Source of the DNA: Bacteroidales bacterium
Lineage (GTDB): Bacteria; Bacteroidota; Bacteroidia; Bacteroidales; P3
Length of the DNA: 7,058 nucleotides
Reading direction: 5' to 3'
NCBI GenBank assembly: GCA_017507285.1
Contig: JAFWBF010000189.1
Span: 1 to 7,058 of the forward strand
The position numbers and the translations under genes were made by a program. Shown here in pieces: positions 5,332-7,058 of this stretch. Every line of letters starts with the position of its first letter. Positions within the stretch are counted from its first letter, which is position 1. The notes beneath the pieces were generated by a model. The model did not search any database. It saw only the letters and a list, made by a program, of their open reading frames with translations, and was not told the DNA's origin.

Positions 5332-6681
5332 GTGGATAACTTGGAGAAATACAACATACTGCGAAAAAAATACCCAACTTTTTGCTACGAATCTTTTAAA
5401 TACACAATCACATCTGATGGGATGTTGATGACTTTTTGCTTTTCCATTGGTGATGATATTGTGTTTCGTCCGACTGTAACTATACCTCAGCGTAAGTTTT
5501 ATCGATGGGATAATCTTGATAAATTACAGCTAGATCTTTTGGTGTTCAACATTGGAATGATAGAGCTGATAAGTTATTGGAAATGTACTTGCTCGCCTAC
5601 AATAGTAGTGAAACCCTATGCATTGACCAATGGTCAAATTGCTTTTTGGAAAAAACTTTACTACAATGGTCTGTCAGAGTTTTTCTATATAAATGGTATT
5701 GATGCCACGATTGACAATTTTGTAATCATCAATGCGCTGTCAGAAAAAGTGTTGAGTAAAACTTCGTTTGATACCAACGATATTTTTATAGTACCTATAG
5801 GTGGTGGCAAAGATTCGGTAGTGACGTTGGAGCTACTTTCTCAAGCCGGTAAAGATATTTGCCCAATGATTATAAACCCTAGAGGTGCCACCTTAGAGTG
5901 TGCTGCTATAGCAGGATATGATCGAGAATCTTTCATAGAAATAAAGAGAACAATACATCCGCTATTGTTGAAACTTAATGCAGAAGGTTATTTGAATGGC
6001 CATACACCTTTCTCGGCTATGTTGGCATTTCACTCTTTGTTGGTGGCTGCCCTTACCGGACGTAAACATATAGCATTGTCCAACGAGTCCAGTGCCAATG
6101 AAAGTACTATTGTAGGAACTAATGTGAATCATCAGTACTCGAAGAGTTTGGAGTTTGAGAATGATTTTCGTAAATATGTGTCTGATTATATAACCAACGA
6201 TATTAACTATTTTAGTTTTCTCAGACCTCTTAGCGAATTGCAGATAGCTATGCTCTTTGCCAAAAATGATAAATATTTCGGGGTGTTTAAGAGTTGCAAT
6301 GTTGGAAGCAAGACCGATATATGGTGTGGCAGCTGTCCAAAATGTTTGTTTGCATACATCATACTCTCGCCATTTATAGAGCCGGAATTGCTAAGCGGGA
6401 TATTTGGCAAACCTATGTTGGACGATCCGTCATTGCAGCTTTATTTTGATCAACTTACAGGTGTTATGCCTACAAAACCTTTCGAGTGTGTGGGTACTGT
6501 TGATGAGGTAAACACTGCTTTGGCAATGACTATAAAACGCTATTATTCTATCTCCGATCGCCCGTACTTGCTCAAGAATTATGAGCTCAAATCCTTTGCT
6601 GTTCCAATAGATACTTTGTCGCTCCACCATAATCTTTCGGCAGATTTATTGGCTTTGTTTAAGACGGAGGATGTCAGATAA
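5332..6681 (+). CDS. murL: MurL-like UDP-MurNAc-L-Ala-L-Glu epimerase
   Basis: This encodes 449 residues, close to the size of described MurL proteins. MurL epimerises the terminal L-Glu of UDP-MurNAc-L-Ala-L-Glu to D-Glu in an ATP-dependent reaction, giving a MurI-independent route to the peptidoglycan D-Glu; it was described in Xanthomonas together with MurD2. Visible motifs are the PP-loop-type ATP site PIGGGKDSVV (155-164), HTPFSAMLAFHSLL (224-237), SNESSANEST (250-259), VNHQYSKSLEFE (265-276), YFSFLRPLSELQIAMLFA (293-310) and WCGSCPKC (331-338), the last with paired cysteines. From memory these match the MurL order and spacing well; I could not run an alignment. The start is GTG 5332: a stop lies in frame at 5323-5325, and the first in-frame ATG would lose about 30 residues. 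No good RBS or TAnnTTTG box is visible. The gene ends with three consecutive stops, TAA TAG TAG. A related PP-loop enzyme of other function is the main alternative. Confidence 0.78.
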   Translation: MDNLEKYNILRKKYPTFCYESFKYTITSDGMLMTFCFSIGDDIVFRPTVTIPQRKFYRWDNLDKLQLDLLVFNIGMIELISYWKCTCSPTIVVKPYALTNGQIAFWKKLYYNGLSEFFYINGIDATIDNFVIINALSEKVLSKTSFDTNDIFIVPIGGGKDSVVTLELLSQAGKDICPMIINPRGATLECAAIAGYDRESFIEIKRTIHPLLLKLNAEGYLNGHTPFSAMLAFHSLLVAALTGRKHIALSNESSANESTIVGTNVNHQYSKSLEFENDFRKYVSDYITNDINYFSFLRPLSELQIAMLFAKNDKYFGVFKSCNVGSKTDIWCGSCPKCLFAYIILSPFIEPELLSGIFGKPMLDDPSLQLYFDQLTGVMPTKPFECVGTVDEVNTALAMTIKRYYSISDRPYLLKNYELKSFAVPIDTLSLHHNLSADLLALFKTEDVR

Positions 6682-6692
6682 TAGTAGGTTTT

Positions 6693-7058
6693 ATGCAAAA
6701 TTCGTTCTATATACCGGCATCGTATATCAAACTGCAGGCTTCAAACATTGGTTTTGATGCTTGTGGAATAGCCAAAGCTGAGCAGTTGCATGATTTCAAA
6801 CAGCAGTATTCGCAATGGCTATCGTTGGGTTACAATGCCGATATGCATTATATGGAGCAGAATGTAGAAAAACGTTCAAATCCTGCTTTGCTATATCCCG
6901 AAGCCCAAACGGTAATAAGTTTGGCTGTGGCTTACAAACCTTCGTTTAGACTATGCCATCCTCCGTTTGTAGCACAATATGCATACTCCGATGACTATCA
7001 TAGTAAAATAAAAACGATGTTATTTCGTTTGATAAACACAATACAAGCCGACTATCCT
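6693..7058 (+). CDS. queG: Epoxyqueuosine reductase, N-terminal fragment
   Basis: The first 122 codons from ATG 6693 are open to the right edge. QueG reduces epoxyqueuosine to queuosine at the wobble position of tRNAs with GUN anticodons, using cobalamin and two 4Fe-4S clusters. Recognisable N-terminal features are LQASNIGFDACGIAKA (13-28), WLSLGYNADMHYMEQN (42-57), KRSNPALLYPEAQTVISLAV (60-79) and DDYHSKIKTML (102-112), all typical of QueG. The Fe-S cysteine motifs lie beyond the window, so the assignment rests on the N-terminal domain. The gene starts 11 bp after the murL-like stop, so the two are probably co-transcribed. ATG 6693 is preceded only by a weak AGG at 6686-6688. Confidence 0.9.
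   Translation, partial: MQNSFYIPASYIKLQASNIGFDACGIAKAEQLHDFKQQYSQWLSLGYNADMHYMEQNVEKRSNPALLYPEAQTVISLAVAYKPSFRLCHPPFVAQYAYSDDYHSKIKTMLFRLINTIQADYP

Noticed and set aside
6207..6630. Two minus-strand open frames of 66-67 codons opposite the murL-like gene
   Set aside because: They are antisense to conserved MurL motifs and carry no recognisable features.

Overview
The window looks like chromosomal DNA from a Bacteroidetes bacterium, most likely of the order Bacteroidales. It is AT-rich. Several genes are preceded by the Bacteroidetes -7 promoter box TAnnTTTG, here always TATCTTTG, with little sign of Shine-Dalgarno sites. The gene content also fits: GLPGLI/DUF4412-like secreted proteins, lipoproteins and a short ComF. 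No mobile element, rRNA, tRNA or CRISPR array was seen.

Layout. Positions 1-918 (minus) hold two consecutive genes for secreted proteins with similar mature N-termini. The downstream one is cut by the left edge, and a perfect 15-bp inverted repeat lies between them. Positions 919-1441 contain no convincing gene. They hold the promoter of the first gene pair, a degenerate tandem array with an exact 22-bp period (1131-1240), a few small inverted repeats and a strong terminator (1398-1427). Positions 1442-4215 (minus) hold a two-gene unit: a ComF-type phosphoribosyltransferase, then a 680-residue lipoprotein with an HEFGH zinc-metallopeptidase site. Its promoter lies at 4250-4281 and faces the promoter of the next gene, so the two start regions overlap. 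Positions 4293-5249 (plus) encode a coiled-coil lipoprotein with a C-terminal beta-rich domain, closed by a GNRA-loop terminator. Positions 5332-7058 (plus) hold a protein I recognise as MurL-like (UDP-MurNAc-L-Ala-L-Glu epimerase), followed 11 bp later by the start of queG (epoxyqueuosine reductase), which runs off the right edge.

How the genes relate. Most products are envelope or housekeeping proteins: secreted and lipid-anchored proteins, peptidoglycan precursor metabolism, tRNA modification and a DNA-uptake-related PRTase. They do not form one obvious pathway. The best leads are the 22-bp array, the MurL-like gene with no visible murD2 partner, the unclassified lipoprotein peptidase paired with comF, and the overlapping face-to-face promoters. 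I see no clear evidence of a wholly new multi-gene system.
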